Below, in pieces: positions 1 through 9,200 of a DNA stretch of 64,000 bases. The notes beneath the pieces are model-generated. The model was given only the letters and a program-made list of their open reading frames with translations, did not search any database and had not been told where the DNA came from. Both the position numbers and the translations under genes were made by a program. The stretch's first letter is position 1, and each line of letters opens with the position of its first letter. The stretch comes from Micavibrio_C sp046294845. GTDB taxonomy: Bacteria; Pseudomonadota; Alphaproteobacteria; Micavibrionales; Micavibrionaceae. The stretch spans positions 1,550,001 to 1,614,000 of the forward strand of contig JBKBNU010000001.1 in assembly GCA_046294845.1 (NCBI GenBank), written 5' to 3'.

Positions 1-1337
1 GAGGCCATAGTGCCAGCCAGCGCTGTAGCTGTGGCTTTTTCAACCTTGGCTTTGACGAGGCTTCCCAGCAAAGACGGATCACAGGTCACATGCATTGCCT
101 GATTATACGGCGTGCGGCCGTGAAGCTGGTTCGGGCGGTTGCCTTTGCCATCCGTTAGCACTTCGATGGTTTGACCCAGGAACTTCTCGTTGAATTCCTG
201 ATGCTGGCTGAACAGTAACTTCTGTAATTCCTGCAGGCGCTCGTCTTTGACTTTTTCATTGACGATGTTCTGCATATTGGCGGCCGGTGTGCCGGGGCGT
301 GGGCTGTACTTGAAAGAATAGGATGTGCCAAAGCCGATATCACGGACCAGCTGCAACAATTCTTCAAAATGTTTGTCAGTCTCACCGGGGAAGCCCACAA
401 TAAAGTCTGATGACAGGCTGATATCCGGACGGGCTTTGCGCAAGCGGGCAATGATGTCGCGGAATTCATCGGCTGTGTGTTTGCGGTTCATCTGTTTCAA
501 AATTTCATCAGCGCCATGCTGCACAGGCAAATGCAGAAACGGCATCAGCTTGGGCAGGCTGCCGTGGGCCGCGATCAAATCGTCAGCCATATCGCGCGGG
601 TGCGATGTTGTGTAACGGATACGCTCGATACCTTCGATTTCGGAAACCGCTGCAATCAGATCGGCCAAGCCCATCGGGCGGCCATTAGGCGCTGTACCGT
701 GATAGGCATTGACGTTCTGGCCCAGCAGAGTGATTTCCTTTGCCCCGCTATCGCGCAGACGACGGGCTTCATCAATGACCTGCTGTACCGGACGTGAAAA
801 TTCGGCACCGCGTGTATAGGGCACAACACAGAATGTACAGAATTTATCACAACCCTCCTGAATGGACAGGAAGGCGGTGACGCCTTGCGGGATGTGTTCA
901 TCGGGCAGGGAGTCAAATTTTGATATCGCCGGAAACTCGGTATTCACCACACGCTCGCCTGTGGCACGGATAATCATCTCGGGCAATTCGTGATAGGTCT
1001 GCGGGCCAAAAACCATATCGACATATTTGGCGCGGTCCATAATGACATCGCCTTCGGCTTGCGCGACGCAACCGGAAACGGCGATCAGCATCTTCTCGCC
1101 TTTTTTCTCCTTGGCGTCTTTATGGGGGCGCAAGCGGCCCAGATCGGAGAAAACTTTTTCGGTAGCTTTTTCGCGGATATGGCAAGTATTCAGGATGACC
1201 ATGTCGGCATCATCCGGCGTATCAACAGTCTGGTAGCCCAAGGGCGAGAGAATATCCGCCATTCTGTTGCTGTCATAGACATTCATCTGACAGCCCCATG
1301 TTTTGATAAACAGCTTTTTCTGTGCGTTTCCGCTCAT
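1..1337 (-). CDS. miaB: tRNA-2-methylthio-N6-dimethylallyladenosine synthase MiaB (3' end cut off by window)
   Basis: Radical SAM methylthiotransferase that converts i6A37 to ms2i6A37 in tRNAs reading UNN codons. The frame is open from the start at 1337 to the window edge, about 445 codons, so only a few C-terminal residues are missing. The N-terminal UPF0004 domain carries the three ligands of the auxiliary 4Fe-4S cluster (Cys16, Cys52 in NTCHIREKA, Cys90 in SGCVAQAEG). The radical SAM domain carries the CxxxCxxC triad at Cys163, Cys167 and Cys170 (GCDKFCTFC). The C-terminal part visible near position 1 fits a TRAM RNA-binding domain. The ATG at 1337 follows an AAAGGA-like site and gives the family N-terminus. 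It is divergent from the 2-hydroxyacid dehydrogenase gene, 80 bp away. Confidence 0.96.
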   Translation of the reverse strand, partial: MSGNAQKKLFIKTWGCQMNVYDSNRMADILSPLGYQTVDTPDDADMVILNTCHIREKATEKVFSDLGRLRPHKDAKEKKGEKMLIAVSGCVAQAEGDVIMDRAKYVDMVFGPQTYHELPEMIIRATGERVVNTEFPAISKFDSLPDEHIPQGVTAFLSIQEGCDKFCTFCVVPYTRGAEFSRPVQQVIDEARRLRDSGAKEITLLGQNVNAYHGTAPNGRPMGLADLIAAVSEIEGIERIRYTTSHPRDMADDLIAAHGSLPKLMPFLHLPVQHGADEILKQMNRKHTADEFRDIIARLRKARPDISLSSDFIVGFPGETDKHFEELLQLVRDIGFGTSYSFKYSPRPGTPAANMQNIVNEKVKDERLQELQKLLFSQHQEFNEKFLGQTIEVLTDGKGNRPNQLHGRTPYNQAMHVTCDPSLLGSLVKAKVEKATATALAGTMA

Positions 1338-1352
1338 TCGCAGGTCCTTTGA

Positions 1353-1381
1353 TTGACGTGCGTTTAAACCATAACTATCCT
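1353..1381 (+). promoter_or_regulatory. sigma70-like promoter of the 2-hydroxyacid dehydrogenase gene
   Basis: TTGACG at 1353-1358, a 17-bp spacer, and TATCCT at 1376-1381. The predicted start near 1388 lies after the long-frame start at 1322 but before the ATG at 1418, so it supports the shorter protein. Prediction from motif match only. Confidence 0.45.
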
Positions 1382-1417
1382 GCCAAAATCAAGCTTCTTC
1401 AAAGGATTGGTTCTTTT

Positions 1418-2359
1418 ATGGCTCATACGCTCCTGCATCTGGGTGGTCTTATGCCCGCCGAAATGGCCTTGCTGGAAACGGAATATGAAGTGATCCGTTT
1501 GGCCAAGGAAAGCGATCCGGAAGGGGCCTTGCAGCAGCATCGCCTTGATATCAAGGCCATAGTCACCAGTTTTACCCGCAAAGTCAGCCGCCAGATGATT
1601 GAGGGGCTGCCCAATCTTGAGATTATCTGCCAGTTCGGGGTCGGCGTTGATAATATTGACCTTCAGGCAGCCTCGGAAAGGCACGTAAACGTCATCAATA
1701 CGCCCGATCTGGTGACAGCCGATACGGCCGATCTGGCTATGGGTTTGGTTTTGGCCTGTGCCCGCCGGATGGTCGAAGGGGATGCCTATGTCAGGGTCAA
1801 TAAGTGGTTGAATGGCCCCATGCCGATGGGGGTGAGTTTGACCGGTAAAACGATCGGGATTGTTGGTTTGGGCCGTATCGGGCAAGCCGTTGCCCGCCGT
1901 GCCGAGGCTTTTGGTATGCAGGTTGCCTACACAGGACGCCGGAAAAAGGGTGATTTTTCATATGCATACCATGATGATATCCTGAAACTGGCGGAAGCCA
2001 GCGATTTTATGGTATTGACCGTATCCGGTGGTGCCGACACCAAGCACATGATTAATTTCAATGTTTTGAAGGCCTTGGGGCCTCAGGGATGGTTGATCAA
2101 TGTGGCGCGGGGGACGGTGGTTGATGAAGCCGCTTTATTGGTAGCCCTTAATAATGGGGATATCGCAGGGGCGGGCCTTGATGTTTTTGCCGATGAACCG
2201 CATGTTCCGGAGGAATTCTTTGCTATGGATAACGTAGTTCTTCTTCCTCATGTGGGGACAGCAACGATTGAAACGAGAACAAAAATGGGGCAGCTTGTTC
2301 TTGAAAACCTGAATGCCCATTTTAGTGGTAAACCTCTTATTACGCCGGTGGTGGCATGA
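1418..2359 (+). CDS. D-isomer-specific 2-hydroxyacid dehydrogenase (glyoxylate/hydroxypyruvate reductase-like)
   Basis: NAD(P)H-dependent oxidoreductase of 313 residues that probably reduces a 2-keto acid such as glyoxylate or hydroxypyruvate. The substrate cannot be read from sequence. The Rossmann motif GIVGLGRIG is near residue 146. The catalytic triad of the family is present: Arg near 230 (NVARGT), Glu near 259 (FADEP) and His near 277 (LPHVG). The frame is open upstream to 1322, but ATG 1418 was chosen: an AAAGGA site lies at 1401-1406, the protein then starts like its relatives, and the longer form would overlap miaB on the other strand. Its stop overlaps the next gene by an ATGA junction, implying co-translation. 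Confidence 0.9.
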   Translation: MAHTLLHLGGLMPAEMALLETEYEVIRLAKESDPEGALQQHRLDIKAIVTSFTRKVSRQMIEGLPNLEIICQFGVGVDNIDLQAASERHVNVINTPDLVTADTADLAMGLVLACARRMVEGDAYVRVNKWLNGPMPMGVSLTGKTIGIVGLGRIGQAVARRAEAFGMQVAYTGRRKKGDFSYAYHDDILKLAEASDFMVLTVSGGADTKHMINFNVLKALGPQGWLINVARGTVVDEAALLVALNNGDIAGAGLDVFADEPHVPEEFFAMDNVVLLPHVGTATIETRTKMGQLVLENLNAHFSGKPLITPVVA

Positions 2360-2844
2360 TGCTTCGTAAAATTCTTGCTTTGATTGCTGTTTCATTTTTC
2401 CTGTCGGGACAGGCTGTCGCCGCTTCCTCCTGCTACACATTACCGGAAGCAGAAGCCGAGCAGGGTATCCGCATCCATAGCGAGCTGATGGTTATTGGTC
2501 TGAACTGCCAGCATATGTACCGCGCCAACGGAAAAAACCTGTATTCAGAATATCGCAACATAACCAGCGACAATGTGAAGCTTTTTGCTTCTTATGAGGA
2601 GCGCCTGATGGAGTATTTCAAGCGCACAGGTGCGCCGGATCCGGAAGGGCAACTGAATTCCCTGCGGACTGTCTTTGCGAACAAAATTGCAAATGACTCT
2701 GCCCGTATGCGTCCGGACCAGTTCTGTAAACATTATGCCGGACGTATTCAGCAGGTTTCAGGGATGTCGCAAGCCGATATAAAGAAGTGGGCTGGGACAT
2801 TCTACCCCTCGCATCCAGTATCAAAGCCTCTTTGCAATAACTAA
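2356..2844 (+). CDS. small secreted protein of unknown function
   Basis: 162 residues. A clear signal peptide (basic start MMLRK, a hydrophobic core, likely cleavage after GQAVA near residue 23) points to export. The mature part is mostly helical and polar, with cysteines at CYTLPEA, GLNCQH, QFCKHY and PLCNN. The even number of cysteines after export would allow two disulfides (inference). No family recognised. The start overlaps the stop of the dehydrogenase by four bases (ATGA), so the two are probably co-translated, although nothing in the protein suggests a shared pathway. ATG 2359 is an equally possible start. Confidence 0.75.
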   Translation: MMLRKILALIAVSFFLSGQAVAASSCYTLPEAEAEQGIRIHSELMVIGLNCQHMYRANGKNLYSEYRNITSDNVKLFASYEERLMEYFKRTGAPDPEGQLNSLRTVFANKIANDSARMRPDQFCKHYAGRIQQVSGMSQADIKKWAGTFYPSHPVSKPLCNN

Positions 2845-2910
2845 GTCACTTGCTGTTTTGCAGCAAAATGCTAAATCTCGAGGGGTAACCATTTCGGGAA
2901 GGGGCCGGTC

Positions 2911-3867
2911 ATGACTGCATTCAGAGGACAAATTTATAATTCATTTCTGGATACCATCGGGGCAACGCCGTTGGTACGCTTACCGCGCTTCTCCGAAAAA
3001 TATAATCTGGGTGCTGATCTGGTGGCCAAGCTGGAATTTTTTAATCCGTTGGCTTCGGTTAAAGACCGTATTGGCTATGCCATGATTGATGCGGCAGAGA
3101 AGGCCGGAAAAATTCAGGCAGGCAAAACAGTTCTCATCGAGCCAACATCGGGTAACACAGGTATTGCACTGGCTTTCATTGCGGCGAACAAGGGTTATCG
3201 CCTGATCCTGACGATGCCGGAAAGTATGTCGATCGAACGTCGCAAGATGCTGGCGCTTTTGGGAGCAGAGCTTGTTTTGACACCTGCTGAAAAAGGTATG
3301 AAGGGGGCGATTGCCAAGGCCGAAGAACTGGCAGCCGCTACAGAAAATTCATTTGTTCCGGCACAGTTTGATAATCCGGCCAATCCTGAAATCCACCGCC
3401 AGACAACGGCGCTTGAGATTTGGGAAGATACGCAAGGTAAAGCCGATATCCTTATTTCGGGTGTGGGTACGGGCGGAACGCTTACGGGGGTCAGTCAGGT
3501 TTTAAAGGAAAAGAAATCGGGTTTTGTGACCGTGGCCGTTGAACCCGATGCCAGCCCTGTGCTTTCAGGGGGGGCACCATCACCACACAAGATACAAGGG
3601 ATTGGCGCGGGTTTTGTACCCTCCATTCTCGATACCCAAATGATTGACGAGATTGTCCGTGTTACAAACGATGATGCCTTGCAGATGGCACGTGATGTGG
3701 CGCGTCTTGAAGGGTTGCCTGTCGGGATTTCTTCGGGGGCGGCATTGTGGGCGGCCTCACAGGTGGCGGCACGTCCTGAAAACAAAGGTAAAATGGTGGT
3801 TGTCATTATTCCGTCTTTTGCCGAACGTTATCTATCGACCGCTCTGTTTGAGGGGTTGGGTTCGTAA
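2911..3867 (+). CDS. cysK: cysteine synthase A (O-acetylserine sulfhydrylase)
   Basis: PLP enzyme that makes L-cysteine from O-acetylserine and sulfide, the last step of sulfur assimilation; 318 residues, normal for the family. Lys51 in NPLASVKDR is the PLP Schiff-base lysine. The substrate loop TSGNTG is at 79-84, and the glycine-rich phosphate-binding loop GVGTGGTLTG is in the second half. A GGGAAGGGG ribosome site precedes ATG 2911. The stop overlaps the cysE start by one base, so substrate producer and consumer are translated as a pair, which favours assembly of the cysteine synthase complex. A TTGCTG/CAGCAA hairpin lies just upstream (about 2849-2866), but I see no known riboswitch. Confidence 0.96.
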   Translation: MTAFRGQIYNSFLDTIGATPLVRLPRFSEKYNLGADLVAKLEFFNPLASVKDRIGYAMIDAAEKAGKIQAGKTVLIEPTSGNTGIALAFIAANKGYRLILTMPESMSIERRKMLALLGAELVLTPAEKGMKGAIAKAEELAAATENSFVPAQFDNPANPEIHRQTTALEIWEDTQGKADILISGVGTGGTLTGVSQVLKEKKSGFVTVAVEPDASPVLSGGAPSPHKIQGIGAGFVPSILDTQMIDEIVRVTNDDALQMARDVARLEGLPVGISSGAALWAASQVAARPENKGKMVVVIIPSFAERYLSTALFEGLGS

Positions 3868-4439
3868 TGCAAAAAATCCTCGACCATATTCAGTCCATTC
3901 GTGAGCGTGATGCCGCATGCCCGTCTTTCCTTGAAGTCGTGCTTTGCTATCCCGGCTTTCACATCATGACGTTCTTTCATCCGCTTGCGCATTTTTTGTG
4001 GCAGCAGAAATTGCGTGTGATGGCGCGTTGGTGGTCACAAGTAGGTCGGATGCTGACAGGTATCGAAATTCACCCGGGGGCAACAATCGGCAAAAATCTT
4101 TTTATCGATCATGGGATGGGCGTTGTCGTAGGTGAAACGGCAACGATTGGCGATGAATGTACTATCTATCATGGTGTGACTTTGGGCGGCAAGGGGCAGG
4201 GGCCACGTTGTGGCAAACGTCATCCCGATCTTGGCAACAAGGTCATGATTGGATCAGGGGCACAGATATTGGGGCCGATCAAATTGGCTGATGGCTGCTC
4301 GGTAGGGGCAAACTCGGTTGTCACTAAAGATGTTGCGGAAGGTGAAACAGTCGTAGGTATCCCCGCACGCTCTGTTAAAGCCGATAGCCCTCATTTCTAT
4401 TATTATGGCCTTCCCGATACATGGGACTGCGATAAATAA
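3867..4439 (+). CDS. cysE: serine O-acetyltransferase, short form
   Basis: Transfers acetyl from acetyl-CoA to L-serine, the committed step of cysteine synthesis. At 190 residues it lacks much of the N-terminal helical region of the roughly 270-residue enterobacterial CysE and resembles the short form. The left-handed beta-helix of hexapeptide repeats runs from about residue 65 to 170 (GATIGKN, VVGETATIG, GANSVVTKD). His82 in DHGMG sits where the catalytic histidine is expected, and GVTLGGKG is the acetyl-CoA loop. The C-terminal tail ends in an aromatic DTWDCDK rather than the usual terminal Ile that docks in CysK, so complex formation is uncertain. Overlaps cysK by one base. Confidence 0.94.
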   Translation: MQKILDHIQSIRERDAACPSFLEVVLCYPGFHIMTFFHPLAHFLWQQKLRVMARWWSQVGRMLTGIEIHPGATIGKNLFIDHGMGVVVGETATIGDECTIYHGVTLGGKGQGPRCGKRHPDLGNKVMIGSGAQILGPIKLADGCSVGANSVVTKDVAEGETVVGIPARSVKADSPHFYYYGLPDTWDCDK

Positions 4440-4580
4440 AAGCGTCATTAGCCAAGAATTTCTTCTGTCATATCAACGGTGGGTAAATCGGCGTGTCTGT
4501 ATTGCTACGTCAGTGAAGCCTACTTATTCTGTGTGAATCTACTTAAGAGACTCTAATAGGGACAGAAGGTTGGGGAAGTT

Positions 4581-6059
4581 ATGTCTATAGATGCGCAAAT
4601 TGATTCCTTGTTTAAGGCATTGGCAGATATCAGTGAAGGAGTGCTGTTCTACGGCCTCAAATTTAATGTGCCTGATGCTGCTGGTGTTATGGTTGAAAAA
4701 TCATTCCCCCTAATTTTGATCTGGCTGATGGCGGCCGGTATTTTCTTTACCCTGTATCTTGGCTTCGCCAATCTTCGCCACTTTGGCCATTCGTTTAATA
4801 TTGTGCGCGGCAAGCATGAAGAACCGGATGCCGAAGGGCAGATCAATAATTTTCAGGCGTTGATGGCCTCGCTCGCGGGGACTGTGGGGTTGGGTAACAT
4901 CGCCGGCGTGGCGGTGGCTGTTTCTGTCGGTGGGCCAGGGGCTGTTGTCTGGATGATTGTGATGGCCTTTATTGGCATGTCCACCAAGTTTGCGGAAGTG
5001 ACGGCAGGTGTTAAATATCGCCGTTGTTTTGTGAACGAAGAAGGCCAGAAGGATATTTCCGGCGGACCCATGTATTACTTGCAGGATATCTTCAGTAATC
5101 GCGGTTTGCCCAGGGTTGGCAAGGCTTTGGCACTGCTGTTTGCTGTGTGCTGTATTGGCGGTGCGATTGGTGGCGGTAATATGTTTCAGGCCAACCAGAC
5201 CTACACCCAGTTTTTGAATGCAGCAGGACCTGATAGCTGGCTTGCCGGCAAAGGGTGGTTGTTTGGTCTGGTTATGGCGATCATGACAGGTGTTGTCATT
5301 ATTGGTGGGATCAAGTCGATTGCGAATGTATCGGCGCGTCTGGTGCCTCTGATGGCGATTTTGTATTTGCTGGCAGGTACGTTCGTTATTCTGATGAACT
5401 TTGACCAGATTGGAACGGCTCTTGGTGTCATCTTTAAAGAAGCCTTTACCCCTACGGCTGGTTTGGCTGGCTTGGCGGGGGCAATGCTGACGGGTATCCA
5501 GCGGGCTTCTTTCTCGAACGAGTCCGGCTTGGGTTCTGCGGCTATTATCCAGAGTTGCGCCCGTACGGCAGAGCCGGTGCGTCAGGGTATTGCCTCTATG
5601 ATGGGCCCGTTCATTGATACAGTGATCATCTGTCTGGTGACGGCTCTGGTCATTGTTATTACAGGTGTCTATACATCGGGGCAGGGAATGGCAGGGGTTG
5701 AATTGACCTCCAATGCCTTTGCTTCGGCTATTCCGTTTGCGCCGTGGCTTTTGGCAATTGCGGTTTTTCTTTTTGCATATTCCACATTGATTGGCTGGGC
5801 TTATTATGGCGTAAAGGCTTCGACCTTTATTTTTGGGGAGCACAAGATTGTGGAAATGACCTTCAAGGTGATCTTCTGCTTCTGTGTAATTATTGGGGCT
5901 GCCGCTGATCTGGAAAATGTCATCCGCTTTACCGATGCCATGATTCTGTCAATGGCCTTTCCTAACATTATCGGGCTGTATGTTATGGCGCCAGAGTTGA
6001 AGCGTGACCTCAAAGATTATATAGAACGTCATGTTTCCAAAAAGGAAAAGTCTGCCTAG
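4581..6059 (+). CDS. sodium:alanine symporter (AGCS family)
   Basis: Inner-membrane Na+-coupled importer of alanine and/or glycine, 492 residues with about ten to eleven hydrophobic segments. The family signature is in the first third (NFQALMASLAGTVGLGNIAG, about 95-114), followed by GGPGAVVWM and the SGGPMYYL motif. The second diagnostic stretch is AMLTGIQRASFSNESGLG. A GGGGAAG ribosome site sits just before ATG 4581. It appears to be a single-gene unit. Its upstream region contains two GANTC methylation sites (4535-4539 and 4549-4553), which could tie expression to CcrM (inference). The substrate is assigned from the family only. Confidence 0.93.
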   Translation: MSIDAQIDSLFKALADISEGVLFYGLKFNVPDAAGVMVEKSFPLILIWLMAAGIFFTLYLGFANLRHFGHSFNIVRGKHEEPDAEGQINNFQALMASLAGTVGLGNIAGVAVAVSVGGPGAVVWMIVMAFIGMSTKFAEVTAGVKYRRCFVNEEGQKDISGGPMYYLQDIFSNRGLPRVGKALALLFAVCCIGGAIGGGNMFQANQTYTQFLNAAGPDSWLAGKGWLFGLVMAIMTGVVIIGGIKSIANVSARLVPLMAILYLLAGTFVILMNFDQIGTALGVIFKEAFTPTAGLAGLAGAMLTGIQRASFSNESGLGSAAIIQSCARTAEPVRQGIASMMGPFIDTVIICLVTALVIVITGVYTSGQGMAGVELTSNAFASAIPFAPWLLAIAVFLFAYSTLIGWAYYGVKASTFIFGEHKIVEMTFKVIFCFCVIIGAAADLENVIRFTDAMILSMAFPNIIGLYVMAPELKRDLKDYIERHVSKKEKSA

Positions 6060-6075
6060 CTAGTGTTACGGGTAA

Positions 6076-6089
6076 AGGGGCTTGCCCCT
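6076..6089 (+). terminator. weak hairpin after the symporter gene
   Basis: AGGGG and CCCCT pair around a CTTG tetraloop shortly after the symporter stop. No T-run follows, so termination here would be weak or need Rho. Confidence 0.25.
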
Positions 6090-6097
6090 GCGCTCAC

Positions 6098-6106
6098 TTA
6101 TCCACA
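6098..6106 (+). promoter_or_regulatory. single consensus DnaA box
   Basis: TTATCCACA, an exact match to the DnaA box consensus, between the symporter and the large coiled-coil gene. It is isolated: no cluster of boxes, AT-rich unwinding element or dnaA/parA neighbours, so it is not an origin. It could be a titration or regulatory site, or chance. Confidence 0.35.
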
Positions 6107-6289
6107 GCAGGCCCTAAAAAAATCGAAGCAGTGCAAGGGTAAGTGTTGCTTTGATTTTTTGGCGGAATTTCAAAGAAGCGTCCTAAGTCACTGTTTTTGA
6201 GGGCTTGCGTCCGTGTCTGGCTGGATGTAAAAAATCTGAACTTTCTAAAATTTTTTATATCCATATACCGAATGCGGGAGCATACCGTC

Positions 6290-9200
6290 ATGACGAATAA
6301 TTCTGCCATACGCCAGGATCTGCAAGAACCAGCGAACGAGCAAAGCCAGACAGATGGTGCAGTTGTTGTGACGGAAAGTGTCACTGAAGAGCTGAAGGCA
6401 GAGAAGGTACAGGATACAGCGGAAGAGCGCAGCATTCTGAAAACACAAGCGCGCAATGCCTTGGAAATTACAGCCAAGAAGCTGGAAAATGTGCAAGCCC
6501 AGTCAGGCAGAAGTAGTCTTAAAAGCTTGCGTATCCGCGCGATTGAGGACGCTGCTGAAAACGCCGATGTAAAAGCTGAAGAAGAAGCTGCCAACAGTGA
6601 AGGCCTGCGCGCCGAACCACGTCTTCAGGGCAGTGAAGCCGCCAACTTCGATCAGGACAACGAGCCTGTATTGGTTCTTTCCCCTCTGAACAATCCTGCA
6701 TTCAAGCGCCCGTTGTGGCATGTTGCCCTGACATGGGTAGGTGCTGCTGTAACGGCGAGCTGGGTCGTTTATTGCGTGCTTTATGCTTTGGCCGCTTATG
6801 GTGTGGCTGGTCTGGTCAGTGCGGGCCCGATCCAGTTGGGTGGATTGCTGGCCGCGATGCTGGCGCCTATTGCCTTGTTCTGGATGATGCTGGGCCACTT
6901 CCAGCGCGGTGCTGATATTAACCGTTATGCTGCGGAACTGCGTCACGAGTTGCAGGCCATCATCTTCCCGTCGGAAGAGCGCGCCCAACGTGTGAACCGC
7001 GATATAGAGCAACTGTGCCGTCAGGCAGCCGAGCTTTCGGCGTCTTCCCGCACGGTGATCCGCTCTATCACCCGCGCCCGTCAGGGATTGCGTGCTGAAA
7101 TTCGTGACTTCGTTGGTGTTTCCAAGAAGGCTGAATTTCATATCGATCGTCTGTCGGACAATCTGAATGAACGGGCAGCTAAACTGCTGGCGTTGACCGA
7201 AGAGCTGGAGCAGCGCACCTCCAAGATTGATGATCGCACAAAAGAAGGTGCCGAGGCGTGGGATAAAGCCACAGCTACAGTTCTTGAACGCGCAACAGAA
7301 ATGGAAGCGGCCCTTGGCAAAGGTGCAGAAAAAATTCTCGAAGCTGCCGATCAGGCGCGCGAGAAGACCAAGTGTATCGAAGGCGATCTCACCAGCAGCT
7401 ATGATGGCCTGAATGGTGCAATTGACCGTGTAACGGAACGTTTGAAAGTTGTTTGTGGCGAATTTGACCAGCATACCAAGGGACTCTCAACGGCGGTCGG
7501 TCATGTTTCCGAAGAAACAACCAAACTGGCTTCAACGATTGAGGTACAAATCAAGGGTCTTGAGGGTGTTACCGAGAAGACGCTGGAAGCTATGACCCAA
7601 TCCAGCAAGACGATTGAAGATCATCGTCAGGCTCTGGATCTGGGGGCACAAAGTGTAGCCCTGCAGGCTGAGAAGATTGCCGAGACCATCAACAACTCAC
7701 TTGATAATTTGGGTGAGGCTGCAAACCGTATCCTTGAACGTACAGATAACATTGAGAACCGTTTGTCTGCTCAAGGCGAGAAGCTCCGCGAGTCCGCCAA
7801 TGTTTTGGGCAAACAGGCCGAGGTGATTGAAAACGCCGGTACATCGACGGCCAACAAGTTGACCGAGTCGATGAGAGTGGCACTGAGCGGTGCTGAATCC
7901 ATCAGTTCTGCCGTACGTCGCGCGATCGAGCAATTGGAAAAAGCAACATTGTCTGCCCGTGAACAAGCCGAGTCCCTGATTGACTCTACACGCGAGAATA
8001 TTGACCACCTCAATACAGCAGGCGCAGGCAATATCGAGCATATTCAGGCAATTGTTGAAATGCTTGAAAAGAGCCGTACACAGATTGAAAAGGCATCTGA
8101 ACTGGCTGATCAGCAAGTTGCCAAGCTTTCGGCTGCTGTGGAAGATCAGTCCGATAAAATCACTTTGTCTACAGCGACTATCATTGAACGTGTTCAGTCA
8201 GTGCAAGCTGCTCTGTCCCAGCCGCTCAAGGAAATGTCTGCGGCTGTGACTGATGCCGATAACAAGCATCAGCAGATTGAGGAAACTCTGCGTCGCCGTG
8301 TCACCGACCTGAATGAAGCTAGTGACAAGGCAAAGGATTCAGCCGAGCATATCCGCAATATCCTGCGGGGTCAGGCTCAGGAAATCTCGACCATGGCTGG
8401 CCAGATTGCCGGTCACTCCCGTACGATCAACGATCAGCTCGAACAACAGCGCAGCAATCTTCAGAATGAAGTGGTATCATCGCTTACCAGCATCGAGAAA
8501 GTATCCTCTTCTTTGGGCGAGCAGTCAAAAACACTCGCGGATCTTACCGAGAAAGCTGTCCTTGATGTCAGCATTCTTGAGGGCAAGGTATCTTCCCGTT
8601 GTATCGAGGTTTCAAGCTCGACAGCCAAGGCTATCGGTGATCTTGAGCGTCTGGATAACAGCCTGAGCCAGAAGAGCGAGCGCGTGAAGGAGCAGTCCGA
8701 CACAATCACAGAGTCTGTTCGCCACTTTATGACGGCTCTGGATGAAACAGTTGCCGGATTTGAGCCCGTACTTGAGCAGGCAATGGTCAAAGCTGATGAA
8801 ACCCAGAAAAAATTTGAAGTTCTAAGTGAAGGTTTTGAAACCACCACAATATCTGCTTTTGAACGTCTGCGTGATATTGGTGTCATATTTGATGAACGTC
8901 TGGTGTCGCTGCGTTCCGGTGCGGATCAGGCTTCGTCCATTTTGCGTACATCCAGTGAGAATCTTCAATCCCGTGTTGAAGATATCGAGCGTGCGGCGAC
9001 TTCAGCCAGCAACAAGATGCGTGAGATCGAGGATTCACTGGAAGATCAATCATCGGATATCCACCTGATGACCGATCATGCTTTGCTGAAGATCGAGAAT
9101 GTCCAGAAAGCTGTAAACGAGCAATTCCATGAACTTTCGCAATCTGTCGGTCAGGCCGTGGCCCGCTTGCAGAATGTAGGCTCGGAGCTTGGTAAGTCTG

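Noticed and set aside
2845..2910. SAM or cysteine riboswitch before cysK
   Set aside because: Only a small hairpin of 6 bp is present; it does not match a known riboswitch layout.
4710..5843. Long minus-strand frame of 377 residues inside the symporter gene
   Set aside because: It mirrors the real gene on the other strand; the residues are His/Arg/Gln-rich low-complexity with no ribosome site or domain.
6098..6106. Replication origin near the DnaA box
   Set aside because: Only one box, no unwinding AT-rich repeats and no origin-linked genes.
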